Shown in pieces: positions 44,037-52,642 of a DNA stretch of 64,000 nucleotides. Positions within the stretch are counted from its first letter, which is position 1, and the number at the start of each line of letters is the position of its first letter. This DNA comes from Gimesia chilikensis. GTDB taxonomy: Bacteria; Planctomycetota; Planctomycetia; Planctomycetales; Planctomycetaceae. Below the pieces are notes generated by a model that saw only the letters and a list, made by a program, of their open reading frames with translations, did no database searches and was not told the DNA's origin. The position numbers and the translations under genes were made by a program. The stretch spans positions 886,001-950,000 of the forward strand of contig NZ_CP036266.1 of the NCBI RefSeq assembly GCF_007744075.1, in the 5' to 3' direction.

Positions 44037-45518
44037 CTACTCCTCCACCGGCGGTGCCTGATCCTCGAACACGTTTTTCCCCGCTTTATCTTTGGTAATC
44101 GTGAATTGATCGTACAACTTGCCAGTCACCGTTTTGGCCTGATAGACCAGGCGATCCTGCTCGACGGTAATCACCTGGTACAACTGCTTGCCCTGGGTGC
44201 GGCGGCGGAAGGGATCTGTCTGAATCGCTTCGGCGGGGTACTGCTTTAATTCATACATCTTCGGGCCACTGACGGAGACCACATACACCGGGCCGCCCGA
44301 CTGATCCGCCACCCGCAGGCCGGTCGCCACGTTCTCTTCGGTTTCGAGTTGACGACTCAGTTGCAGCGATATCGGTCCGGTCCGTCCGTAGCTGTGATCG
44401 TGTCCCTGCAGCACGAGGTCCACGTGGTACTTTTCATACAGACGCTGCCACGTCTTGCGGAGTTCGGGATTATCGCGTTTCACGCTGGAGGAATAGATCG
44501 GGTGATGATGCGTCAGAATCGTCCAGCGATTCGGGTTGTTGCTTAAGACTTTCTTCAGCCACTCGGTCTGGGCTTCAATCTCCCGGTTCGAATCCAGGCC
44601 GATGATCCGCACGCCCTGTACGTCGACGTAGAAAATATTTTCTGTAGAACCCTTGGGCCCGTTGTCGGGAAACTCAAAGCGTTGTCCCCAGCGACGGCTG
44701 AGTGTTTTGGGCAGCGATTCCTCCCCCTCAGGTTTCTCCGCAAACGGATCGCGCGCATATTCGTGATTGCCGGGGACCGCCAGTTGGGGGATCGCAGAAA
44801 AGATGCCACTACCGGCGTAAAACCATTCGCCCCATTCCTGGTCGTGATTGCCATGATTTACCAGATCGCCGGCATGCAGCATGAAAGTCATCCGCGGGGC
44901 ATCGCGGTACGATTCCCGAATCAGTCGCGACCAGTGGCTTTTTACGTCATTTTGAGCATCACCGACATACACGAAACTGACCGGTGCGACTACGTCTCCC
45001 TCGGATTCCTGCGCGGTGCGATACTGAATCCATTCACTCCAGGCGTACTCCGCAGTCAGCGGCTCCACGTCTTCCTGATCTGCTTTGGAAAGCGGAACCG
45101 TTCTGCGGCTACCCACGCGATAGACGTATAACGTGTTCGGCTTTAAATCCTCAAAAGTCGCCGCATGCATGTGCACGGTTCCCAGGTTCGTTTTGAGAGG
45201 CGACGTTTCACCCGGGATGAGACGGGCCTGCTTGACGAACTGCGGCCCCGTTTCGGCTGGCGCAATTTCAGCAACCGCATCGGCTCCCGCTTTACTCCGC
45301 CAGGTGACGGAAAAGGAACGGGCAGGGTCCTGCTTCCACGAAAGCAGAATCCGGTCCGGTACATCGGTGGCGACCGGCAGCGTCGGCTCGACAATCATCT
45401 TCTCGTAGTTTTTCTTATGTTCCCAGCGGGATTTCTCTTCACCCAGGACGGGAAGAGTCAGACTGCAGCAGACTGTCAACAGACACAGGCAGGAAGTCAA
45501 TTTCAACACGGGACGCAT
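44037..45518 (-). CDS. Exported metallophosphoesterase (purple-acid-phosphatase-like)
   Basis: 493 residues with a signal peptide ([19 protein letters not shown]..., cut near VLGEE). A fibronectin-like N-domain (about 55-165) has [20 protein letters not shown] and YVYRVGS, as in purple acid phosphatases. The catalytic metallophosphoesterase domain follows: [46 protein letters not shown] and [13 protein letters not shown] carry the metal ligands. It cleaves phosphate esters in the periplasm. No partner gene is evident. Confidence 0.9.
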   Translation of the reverse strand: MRPVLKLTSCLCLLTVCCSLTLPVLGEEKSRWEHKKNYEKMIVEPTLPVATDVPDRILLSWKQDPARSFSVTWRSKAGADAVAEIAPAETGPQFVKQARLIPGETSPLKTNLGTVHMHAATFEDLKPNTLYVYRVGSRRTVPLSKADQEDVEPLTAEYAWSEWIQYRTAQESEGDVVAPVSFVYVGDAQNDVKSHWSRLIRESYRDAPRMTFMLHAGDLVNHGNHDQEWGEWFYAGSGIFSAIPQLAVPGNHEYARDPFAEKPEGEESLPKTLSRRWGQRFEFPDNGPKGSTENIFYVDVQGVRIIGLDSNREIEAQTEWLKKVLSNNPNRWTILTHHHPIYSSSVKRDNPELRKTWQRLYEKYHVDLVLQGHDHSYGRTGPISLQLSRQLETEENVATGLRVADQSGGPVYVVSVSGPKMYELKQYPAEAIQTDPFRRRTQGKQLYQVITVEQDRLVYQAKTVTGKLYDQFTITKDKAGKNVFEDQAPPVEE

Positions 45519-45750
45519 CTTTCTGATTTCGAATCAACGGGTTCGCTTATGCAGGTACGATTTGAATTCCGGGCGGGAAACGATCCAGGATTGAAAACCA
45601 GTCAACCGATGCTGAATCGTTCAGAATCAGTCGAGTGTAACAGATCGGGAGACGGGAATAATGAAGCTTGTGTTATAAATCGGCAGAGATCTGCTATTAT
45701 GATTGCGATCTCTGTTCCCCCAGTCCAGCAACAGCGCACAGGATGACTGC

Positions 45751-46212
45751 ATGACCCGCAATGACGATATCGAGCAACTGTTGAAACAGGCGGACGCCTG
45801 CATCGCCGGCGGACAGTCGGACGAAATGATCGCAGCCGCTGAGGACCGGCTGGGAGTCACCTTTCCCGCTTCCTTCCGCGCGTACCTGTCGCAGTGGGGG
45901 AATCTGAGTTTTAACGGCTACGAATACTACGGTCTGACGCCGAATGCTGATTTCGATCACTCCGGCATTCCCAACTGTGTCTGGTTTACCTTACGCAAAC
46001 GGGAGCAGATCGGGCTGCCGGCATCACTGGTCATCTTCCGCAACGAAAACGATGAGGAGTATTTTTGTCTCGATACCTCCCAGACAAGGGGGGACAACGA
46101 GTGCCCCGTCGTCATCTGGGATAACATGGTTGGCGAAATCGCACAGACTCTGAACGCGAGTTTCAGCGAATTTCTGCAGGCAGAACTGACCGAGTGGCTC
46201 GATGAAATGTGA
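45751..46212 (+). CDS. SUKH-1 (SMI1/KNR4) domain protein
   Basis: 153 residues from ATG 45751 (a longer frame opens at 45703). The SUKH pattern is clear: AAEDRLGVTFPASFRAYLSQ near the front, YYGLTPNADF, and VWFTLRKREQIGLP and SFSEFLQAELTEWL at the end. In bacteria such proteins usually neutralise polymorphic toxins delivered by neighbouring cells. A second SUKH gene follows after 71 bases in the same direction; no toxin gene is in sight. Cytosolic. Confidence 0.85.
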   Translation: MTRNDDIEQLLKQADACIAGGQSDEMIAAAEDRLGVTFPASFRAYLSQWGNLSFNGYEYYGLTPNADFDHSGIPNCVWFTLRKREQIGLPASLVIFRNENDEEYFCLDTSQTRGDNECPVVIWDNMVGEIAQTLNASFSEFLQAELTEWLDEM

Positions 46213-46283
46213 TGCGTTCAATTCATTGATACATAGGATGTGGTTTTAATCCAAATCAGAAATATGGATGGAAAATATTTCAT

Positions 46284-46832
46284 ATGCACGAACAGCTAAT
46301 TGAGCGAATCAAAACTTTCACAAAGGTAAAGTCTTCCGTAGAACTGCTCCCTCCCGTCTCACCGGTTATGCTCGAACACGCCGAACAGCAGCTGGGTTTT
46401 TCGCTTCCCACCTTACTCAGCGAGTGTTACCTGCAATTCGCAAACGGCGGTTTCGGGCCCGGGTATGGTGTGATGGGCCTTGCCGGGGGAGCCACGTCCG
46501 ACTTTGGTGATCTACTGGAAACATATCAGCAGCTGAAGACCGATCACGAATCGGAGGGGGAAATCTGGCCGCCCGGTCTGCTCCCCTTCTGCGAATGGAG
46601 CGACAATATTTTTTCCTGCGTGGAGTGCCACGATCCCCGTTATCTCATCACGACCTTTGATGCTGGCACACTCACGCCGCAGAACTATTCGCTCACGGAG
46701 TTCTTTGAGCTCTGGCTCAACGGCATTGATCTGCTGGACTTTGGCCCGTCGGCAACCGAAGCGGTAGAAATCACCAACCCCTTTACCGGCGAGAAAATAC
46801 GCATCTCCCCACGAAATCCGGGGGAACGGTAA
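46284..46832 (+). CDS. Second SUKH (SMI1/KNR4-like) protein
   Basis: 182 residues. The family pattern is LEHAEQQLGFSLPTLLSECY, GGFGPGYGVMGLAGG, LLPFCEWSDNIFSCVEC, and YSLTEFFELWLNGIDL. It is diverged from the neighbouring SUKH protein, as expected for a set of immunity proteins against different toxins. The gene stops 10 bases from the convergent small membrane gene at 46843. The frame beyond residue 155 (VEITNPFTGEKIRISPRN) is a short extra tail. Confidence 0.82.
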   Translation: MHEQLIERIKTFTKVKSSVELLPPVSPVMLEHAEQQLGFSLPTLLSECYLQFANGGFGPGYGVMGLAGGATSDFGDLLETYQQLKTDHESEGEIWPPGLLPFCEWSDNIFSCVECHDPRYLITTFDAGTLTPQNYSLTEFFELWLNGIDLLDFGPSATEAVEITNPFTGEKIRISPRNPGER

Positions 46833-46842
46833 TCCGGTTCTG

Positions 46843-47103
46843 TCATTTGGATTTCTGTTTCCGATACTTCCAGAAACCAGCGATGCCGGCCGGAATCCAG
46901 CCCAGAAACAGGGCGACCAGGAACACTGCTGGAATGGGAGCCATCCCCGGGCTTCCCGCTCCCGGACCGCTGCCTGAGTTGAGCAAGAACTCAATCAGGA
47001 TTGCGATACCAATCAGAAACATCCATGTGCCAATCCCCCATAAACAGCCGGCAGCCGCTGGTTTCCATGCTTCGTCGTCTTGAGATGGGGGAGGATGACT
47101 CAT
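46843..47103 (-). CDS. Small membrane protein, coupled to sulfatase gene
   Basis: 86 residues from ATG 47103. Two membrane segments (GIGTWMFLIGIAILIEFLL, about 22-40, and AVFLVALFLGWIPAGIAGFW, about 58-77) and a basic tail (KYRKQKSK). Its start overlaps the stop of the sulfatase gene (TGATG), so translation is coupled. The product could anchor or chaperone the sulfatase, but there is no direct sign of that. Confidence 0.6.
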   Translation of the reverse strand: MSHPPPSQDDEAWKPAAAGCLWGIGTWMFLIGIAILIEFLLNSGSGPGAGSPGMAPIPAVFLVALFLGWIPAGIAGFWKYRKQKSK

Positions 47104-48530
47104 CACCTCCGCCGCTCCGGATTCTCCTGCGGAAAACTCGCACCGACCTCTTTCAGCCAGGCGTGCAACTGATTCCACAACTGTTGTGCCTGCTCTGGTT
47201 TCTGCTCTGACAGATCGGTCGTCTCTGACGGATCCCGGCTGAGGTCATACAGCTCATTGCGATCGTCTTCGTAGTAATGAATCAGCTTCCAGTTCCCGGC
47301 CCGCATTGCGCTGGCGGGCGTGGTCGTGGGATAGTAATGCGGGTAATGAAAGTGCAGTCGGTCGCGTTTCAGTTTCTGAGTTACACCGGTGAGCAGCGGC
47401 TTCAGCGAAACCCCGTCCCGCTGCTCCTGGTCTGCTTGCAGTTCCAGCAGATCGATCAGGGTCGGATACAGGTCAGACGTCACTACCGGCTCTCCACAGA
47501 CGCTGTCCGCAGTCGTCACGCCCGGCCAGCGGACGAGCAGGGGAATGCGGATCCCCCCTTCGTACAGCGACCCTTTCCCCGAACGGAGCGGGTGATTGTT
47601 CGTGACCGTCTTACCCTCGTACTTGTTGATGAAACCGCCGTTGTCCGACATCAGAAGCACCGCGGTCCTGTCGTCCAGTTTCAACTCTTCCAGCGTTTTC
47701 AGAATCCGGCCCACGTTCTCATCCAGGCTGGCCACCATCGCCGCATACTCGGCGTTCTGCCAGGGAGAGTACGGCTGGATTTTTTTCTCGTACGCTTTCA
47801 CCACATCCGGCTTCCCCTCGATGGGTGTGTGCACCGTGTGATAAGCCATGTTCAGAAAAAAGGGACGCTTACCGCTAGCCGACGACTTCAGCAGGCGGAT
47901 CGCTTCGTCCGTCAGCCGATCGGTCAGGTAGTCGTCTTTGTCACTCCGCTCCAGCACACCCGGCACATAGCGAAACTCGTGTCCGTAATGTCTGTCCCCG
48001 GCAAAGGGATAAAAGAACGTCTGCGGTGCGCCCCACAGTGTGCCGCCGATGTTGACTTCAAAGCCGTGACTCTCAGGATAAAAGCCCGCTTCACCCAGAT
48101 GCCATTTGCCGACGTGCAGCGTCCGGTAACCTGCCTGGTGCAGCCGTTCGGCGATGGTGGTTTCAGCATGCGTCAGGTTGGGCAGCGACTTCCCTTCGAT
48201 CAGCGGCCGCTTTGTTTTGCGGTGCGACTTGGCCTGTTCATGCCAGACGGTCATCTTCAATCGGGCCGGGTTCTTGCCGGTCATCAACGAAGCCCGTGTC
48301 GGACTGCAGACCGGCGAAGCCGCATACGCCTGCGTGAACTTCATGCTCTCTTGCGCCAGTCGATCAATGTGCGGCGTCTGATGCAACGTATTCCCGTAAC
48401 AGGCCAGGTCGTGGGCGCCGAGATCATCGACAATGATGTAGACCACATTCAACGGTGCCGCGGTCACAACCATCGGTATGCTCAGCAGTAACACCACAAA
48501 CCAGAACACTCTCCCGGCGAAGCGCTGCAT
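47103..48530 (-). CDS. Exported sulfatase (arylsulfatase A-like)
   Basis: 475 residues. Signal segment (FVVLLLSIPMVVTAAP, about 11-26), then NVVYIIVDDLGAHDLACYG with the metal-binding Asp pair, and the classical formylglycine site PVCSPTRASLMTGKNP (Cys to be modified). LHVGKWHLGEAG, LMSDNGGFINKYEG and DLYPTLIDLLEL are also family features. It removes sulfate esters, probably from algal polysaccharides taken up or present in the periplasm. The small membrane gene is coupled to its 3' end. A 404-residue frame on the other strand is a shadow. Confidence 0.93.
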   Translation of the reverse strand: MQRFAGRVFWFVVLLLSIPMVVTAAPLNVVYIIVDDLGAHDLACYGNTLHQTPHIDRLAQESMKFTQAYAASPVCSPTRASLMTGKNPARLKMTVWHEQAKSHRKTKRPLIEGKSLPNLTHAETTIAERLHQAGYRTLHVGKWHLGEAGFYPESHGFEVNIGGTLWGAPQTFFYPFAGDRHYGHEFRYVPGVLERSDKDDYLTDRLTDEAIRLLKSSASGKRPFFLNMAYHTVHTPIEGKPDVVKAYEKKIQPYSPWQNAEYAAMVASLDENVGRILKTLEELKLDDRTAVLLMSDNGGFINKYEGKTVTNNHPLRSGKGSLYEGGIRIPLLVRWPGVTTADSVCGEPVVTSDLYPTLIDLLELQADQEQRDGVSLKPLLTGVTQKLKRDRLHFHYPHYYPTTTPASAMRAGNWKLIHYYEDDRNELYDLSRDPSETTDLSEQKPEQAQQLWNQLHAWLKEVGASFPQENPERRR

Positions 48531-48823
48531 CGGGGACTCCTCTGTCGTTTACAGAACTCGTTGAAAAGAAAGTCAATTCAGCAGAAATCTGAATTCTAAC
48601 TGAATGTGGTGTGGGGAGCGAATGAAATCACAACGATCGCCCGCTCTCTGACAATTCATTTGGTGACAGATCAGCAAGCAGGCTGCGCGGTCAGAAACCA
48701 GTATTTCCACCAGATCGGGCCGATTGGGGACTGGCATGTGTTTTGCGACAGTCTGTCACACAGAGGCGATTGCGGCTGTAGCCGCTTTAAGCAGAATCCC
48801 TCACCAACAAAAAGGAGAACGCC

Positions 48824-49291
48824 ATGAAATTTGTAACCCCCTGTTGTCTGTGTCTCAGTCTGTTCCTGGTCGCTTGTGCGAACGAGGATACTTCTGAAAC
48901 GGTCGTCGTGAAAAAACCGATCACTGACCCGGTAACCGAAGAGGACGTTTCTAAGGAATTCGGCGAAGCTTACGACACCACTAAAAAGTTCACGCAGCAG
49001 AAGCACGATGAATACGCGGCCAAGCTGGATGAACAGCTCAGAGAACTGAACGTCAAAATCGATCAACTGCAGGAAAAAGGCAGCGATCTGAAAGATGACG
49101 CGAAGGTCAAATGGAACGAACAGTTGGACGAGCTGAAAGTGCAGCGCGACCACGTAAGTGAGAAACTCGAAGAGTTTAATGACGCCTCCGCGGATGCCTG
49201 GGAAGGTCTCAAACAGGATCTGGATACCGCCTGGGACAATCTTAAGAATTCCTACGACAATGCTGAGAATGAAATTGACGAGGAAGTTTAA
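48824..49291 (+). CDS. Lipoprotein with long coiled coil
   Basis: 155 residues. Lipoprotein signal LCLSLFLVACANED with the lipobox LVAC (Cys18). The mature part is almost all charged helix with heptads (KLDEQLRELNVKIDQLQE, KVQRDHVSEKLEEFND, WEGLKQDLDTAWDNLKNSYD), as in small amphipathic stress-response lipoproteins (sll1863-like). AAAAAGGAGAACGCC gives a strong ribosome binding site. It probably lies along a membrane surface. Function not known. Confidence 0.75.
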   Translation: MKFVTPCCLCLSLFLVACANEDTSETVVVKKPITDPVTEEDVSKEFGEAYDTTKKFTQQKHDEYAAKLDEQLRELNVKIDQLQEKGSDLKDDAKVKWNEQLDELKVQRDHVSEKLEEFNDASADAWEGLKQDLDTAWDNLKNSYDNAENEIDEEV

Positions 49292-49383
49292 CAGGAACTT
49301 CCGGAGACACCTGCTGGTCTCCCGTTGCGGTAGCTCAATAGCGCAGGCGGAAGATCAGGGTGTCCTCTCTTGAAAGGGACAAT

Positions 49384-50136
49384 GTGCAGAGAGACTCACT
49401 CCGCTTTGTGTCGTACAATATTCATTCGTGCCGCTCGGCCAGGCTGGAGCCGTCTCTGGATGATGTGGTGAATGTGCTTGGTGACGCTCAGCCGGACGTG
49501 GTCGCTCTGCAGGAAGTTGATGTAGACTGCCCCCGCACAGATCAAATCCATCAGGCGGAAGAGATCGGTCGGAGGCTGGAGATGACACCACACTTTTTCA
49601 GTCTGGTGGACTGGACTCAGTTTCAAAGTCGACACGAAAATCAGGGGCGCTACGGGTTGGCTTTTCTGTCGCGTAAAGACTTACTGCTGATCGATTCCCG
49701 GGAGTTTCACCTGCCCCTGCTGAGCCCGTTAAGCGAGCCGCGGGGTGTCTTTCAAATCCAGGCAGAGTGGCAGGGGAAATCGATCTCGATCCTGAACACA
49801 CATTTGAGCGTGCACCGCCGGGAAAATCTGCTCCAGATGCAAGCTTTGTGTGAGTTGATTCAGCAGACCGGTACCGAACACGAGGCATCGATCCTGCTGG
49901 GAGACTTTAATACAACCGGACAGTCGCGGGCGATCAGAAGGCTTCGTACCCTGCTGTCAGAGTGCATTCCGACAGGAAAGCCGCGTGCCACTTTCCCCAG
50001 CCGTTTTCCATTGCTACAATTAGATCGTATTTTCACGGGTGGGGCTCTGGAGCCTCAGCCCAGCCAGGTACTCGCCTCTCCAGGCGCGCGTCAAGCCTCT
50101 GATCATTTTCCTGTTAAAGTGGAATTAAAACTCTAA
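49384..50136 (+). CDS. Endonuclease/exonuclease/phosphatase family protein
   Basis: 250 residues from GTG 49384, chosen because AAAGGG stands a few bases before it; a GTG at 49360 would add 8 residues. EEP motifs: FVSYNIHSCR (Asn), VVALQEVDVD (Glu), SILNTHLSVH (His), ILLGDFNTTG (Asp and Asn) and ASDHFPVKVEL (final Asp-His). No membrane segment. The phospholipase D gene starts one base after its stop, so they form an operon, perhaps acting on the same phospholipid or polyphosphate-type substrate. Confidence 0.87.
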   Translation: MQRDSLRFVSYNIHSCRSARLEPSLDDVVNVLGDAQPDVVALQEVDVDCPRTDQIHQAEEIGRRLEMTPHFFSLVDWTQFQSRHENQGRYGLAFLSRKDLLLIDSREFHLPLLSPLSEPRGVFQIQAEWQGKSISILNTHLSVHRRENLLQMQALCELIQQTGTEHEASILLGDFNTTGQSRAIRRLRTLLSECIPTGKPRATFPSRFPLLQLDRIFTGGALEPQPSQVLASPGARQASDHFPVKVELKL

Positions 50137-50137
50137 T

Positions 50138-51766
50138 ATGAGTCGAAGCAGTTCGGCCTCTTCCGTGCTTTCCTCTTTTCTGGTTCCCGCCAGCGAGCAT
50201 CGATGCATACCGCTGAGCGAAGGTCTTTCCGCATTTGACTGCCGCAAACGACTGATCCGCCACGCGCAGCATCGCATTTGGTTCAGTACCTTTCTCTGGC
50301 GGAATGACCGGGCGGGAAACTTCCTGGTCAACGAACTCGAACGCCGTGCCCGGGAAGGTGTGGAAGTACGGATCCTGCTCGACCATTGGGTCACGCTGCA
50401 ATCAGAAGACTCAATTTTACCACGCCTGCGTCAGCTCGCAGCTGCGAGTGAGATTGAAGTACGGCTGTTTAACCCCGTTGTAGAGAAGATGGAACCCGGG
50501 GATGTGGAAGTCATGTGGGCGGCGGCGCTTTCCGGCGAAACGTTGAACCGCCGGATGCACGGTAAAATCGCCTTGTTTGACGATGCCTGCGTCATCCTGG
50601 GAGGCCGCAATCTGGGTGATGAGTATTTCGACATGCACCGTTTTCGTTGTTTCACCGACACCGAAATTCTGGTCAGCGGTCCCGTCGTTACCGAAGCACA
50701 CGACGCATTTGCCCGCTTCTGGGATCACGATCTGAGTGTGAACCTGCTGGATTTCGCAACGGAGCAAGAGGATGCCACGGCACCGTCTGATTCTGATGCC
50801 GCTTCTAATCTGCCGGAACCTTTTTCAACCATCGCAGCAGAGTGTTGCCCCGACTATACCGCGCGCATTTTTGAGCCCCGCTCGATCGAATTCTGTTATG
50901 ATCAGCCTCGTGTCGACACCCGGTTACCGGACGAGACGGGGAACTGGCTGGAAGAGGCTCTGGCCTCAGCCCGGAAAAGCATTCATCTCACTTCACCCAT
51001 CACCATCTTTCCGGTTTCGTGGTTCGAGCGACTGGAAAAACTGCGTGCGCAAAACGACGGCTTTCTGCTCTCGATTGTTACAAACAGCCTGGTTTCCACA
51101 GACAACCTTTACACCTATGCGGCGGGACTCAAACAACGAAAAAAGCTGCTCAACCGGTTCCACGCCTGTCTGCATGAAATTCGCGCAGTCCCCGAAGATG
51201 CGGCCGATGTCATTCCCAGCTTTCCAAGGCTTGCTGATGAGAATCAGAAAACGGACGAACAGCCGGCCTCCGGCTTTGGGGCGAATCCCTTTGAGTGTGA
51301 GCAATTGCATACGACCCTGCACTGCAAGTATTTCATCATTGATGGCACAACGACACTACTCGGCTCACCCAATCTGGATCCCCGTTCGCTGTACATCAAC
51401 ACGGAACTGCTGCTGCGGATCGAAGATGAAGCACTCAGCCAGTATTACCTGGAGCACCACAATCGGTTGCGGTATAACACGAACAGCTGGATCGTCGCCC
51501 GTCGACCAGACGAAACACTCTGGACCCGCTTAACGGGCCTGATTTCGTTCAAGCAGCCACGCGATGACGCCATCGGAGCGCATCGACCCGGCTACTGCTT
51601 CACACCCGGGGAAGGCACCGTCAAAGAAATCCCCGATCCCCTGGCCGCCGATTTCTACGAACGCTACCAGGCCTGCGGCGTCTATCCGGGAATCAACGAT
51701 TCCGACGAAAAAGTCGAACTCTTCCTGACCGAGAATCTGTCCTACCTGTTTCGCGATTCGCTCTGA
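50138..51766 (+). CDS. Phospholipase D / cardiolipin synthase-like protein
   Basis: 542 residues. Two HKD motifs: MHGKIALFDDACVILGGRN (about 147-165) and LHCKYFIIDGTTTLLGSPN (about 395-413), each with the H-x-K-x4-D core and following Asn. Other parts (FSTFLWRNDRAGNFL, DPRSLYINTELLLRIED) fit the cardiolipin synthase/PLD family. No clear signal peptide or membrane anchor is seen, unlike typical ClsA, so ClsB- or PLD-like enzymes are the closest. It follows the EEP gene after one base. It probably transfers phosphatidyl groups or cleaves phospholipids. Confidence 0.85.
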   Translation: MSRSSSASSVLSSFLVPASEHRCIPLSEGLSAFDCRKRLIRHAQHRIWFSTFLWRNDRAGNFLVNELERRAREGVEVRILLDHWVTLQSEDSILPRLRQLAAASEIEVRLFNPVVEKMEPGDVEVMWAAALSGETLNRRMHGKIALFDDACVILGGRNLGDEYFDMHRFRCFTDTEILVSGPVVTEAHDAFARFWDHDLSVNLLDFATEQEDATAPSDSDAASNLPEPFSTIAAECCPDYTARIFEPRSIEFCYDQPRVDTRLPDETGNWLEEALASARKSIHLTSPITIFPVSWFERLEKLRAQNDGFLLSIVTNSLVSTDNLYTYAAGLKQRKKLLNRFHACLHEIRAVPEDAADVIPSFPRLADENQKTDEQPASGFGANPFECEQLHTTLHCKYFIIDGTTTLLGSPNLDPRSLYINTELLLRIEDEALSQYYLEHHNRLRYNTNSWIVARRPDETLWTRLTGLISFKQPRDDAIGAHRPGYCFTPGEGTVKEIPDPLAADFYERYQACGVYPGINDSDEKVELFLTENLSYLFRDSL

Positions 51767-51911
51767 AAGATAGAAACAGGATTCCGACAGGTGAGCGGGA
51801 GAAGTGAAAGATTTATGACGGGAATTAATGCCTGTTACGCTGGAACAGGCACCAGTCTATTCCACGGAATTGAAGGACCGATTATGGTCTTGAATAATCC
51901 CTCAGGGGCGG

Positions 51912-52427
51912 TCAGGAAATATCAGCCTGTCGCTGATCGTCGATGAGATTTCCGACTAATTCCCGAATCTCTTCCGTCAGTGGCGAACGGGACACCTCCT
52001 CCAGCAGCGCAAGCACACGCGGTGATTTGATCTGTCCTACAGCGATCAGGCTGGCCGCCTGGATATCTTCATCTGCAGAACGCACCAGAATAGACAGTGG
52101 GTCGATCAGCCTTTCATCCGGAAAATTCGCCGCGATCTGGGCATTCCAATAGACGATATCTCTAGCGGGAGAACCGAGATTTTCCAACAAGAGTGGTACC
52201 ACATCCTCCGCCCGATATTGTATCACCGCCACTTCAATTGTCTGGTACACACCATAGCCATCACCGGGTCCGAACACAGTCAACAGCAGTGGCAGCGCCT
52301 CAATGCCGGGGTGCTCAGTTAAATACCGAACCACTTCATCGAGCGCTTCGCATTCGGCATCCCAGTCATCATCCGCAGGCATGGGTTGATGTCGAGTCAG
52401 AAAATCGAGGCACTCACTCTGGTTCAT
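51912..52427 (-). CDS. HEAT-like repeat hypothetical protein
   Basis: 171 residues from ATG 52427 (MNQSECLDFLTRHQPMPA); the frame opens at 52529 without a better start. It is built of paired helices with HEAT-like spacing (DVVPLLLENLGSPARDIVYW, LIDPLSILVRSADEDIQAAS, AVGQIKSPRVLALLEEVSRS). Soluble and acidic, it resembles immunity-type HEAT proteins found near SUKH genes. No further assignment. Confidence 0.6.
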   Translation of the reverse strand: MNQSECLDFLTRHQPMPADDDWDAECEALDEVVRYLTEHPGIEALPLLLTVFGPGDGYGVYQTIEVAVIQYRAEDVVPLLLENLGSPARDIVYWNAQIAANFPDERLIDPLSILVRSADEDIQAASLIAVGQIKSPRVLALLEEVSRSPLTEEIRELVGNLIDDQRQADIS

Positions 52428-52642
52428 GACACACTTGACCGTTGAATTAGAATCAGGAAATGGAAAAAAGTGTTGGGTGCAAGACCGGCAAACAGGTATC
52501 CTATCGTAACGGAATGAGTATCTGAACACACGAGTCTGCTGATATCTTCTGGTCTACCGGCGAGGGGAATCATTTCTGTTCGTTGATGATCCGTCAGCAA
52601 TAACAGCTCGAAATCGCTTTCCCACTAAGTGGATGAATTGAG

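Noticed and set aside
47277..48491. 404-codon plus-strand frame
   Set aside because: Antisense to the second sulfatase with its C-S-P-T-R motif; no own features.
49326..49365. tRNA-like stretch GCGGTAGCTCAATAGCGCAGG
   Set aside because: It resembles a D-arm, but there is no T-arm consensus, anticodon stem or closing acceptor stem within the needed distance.
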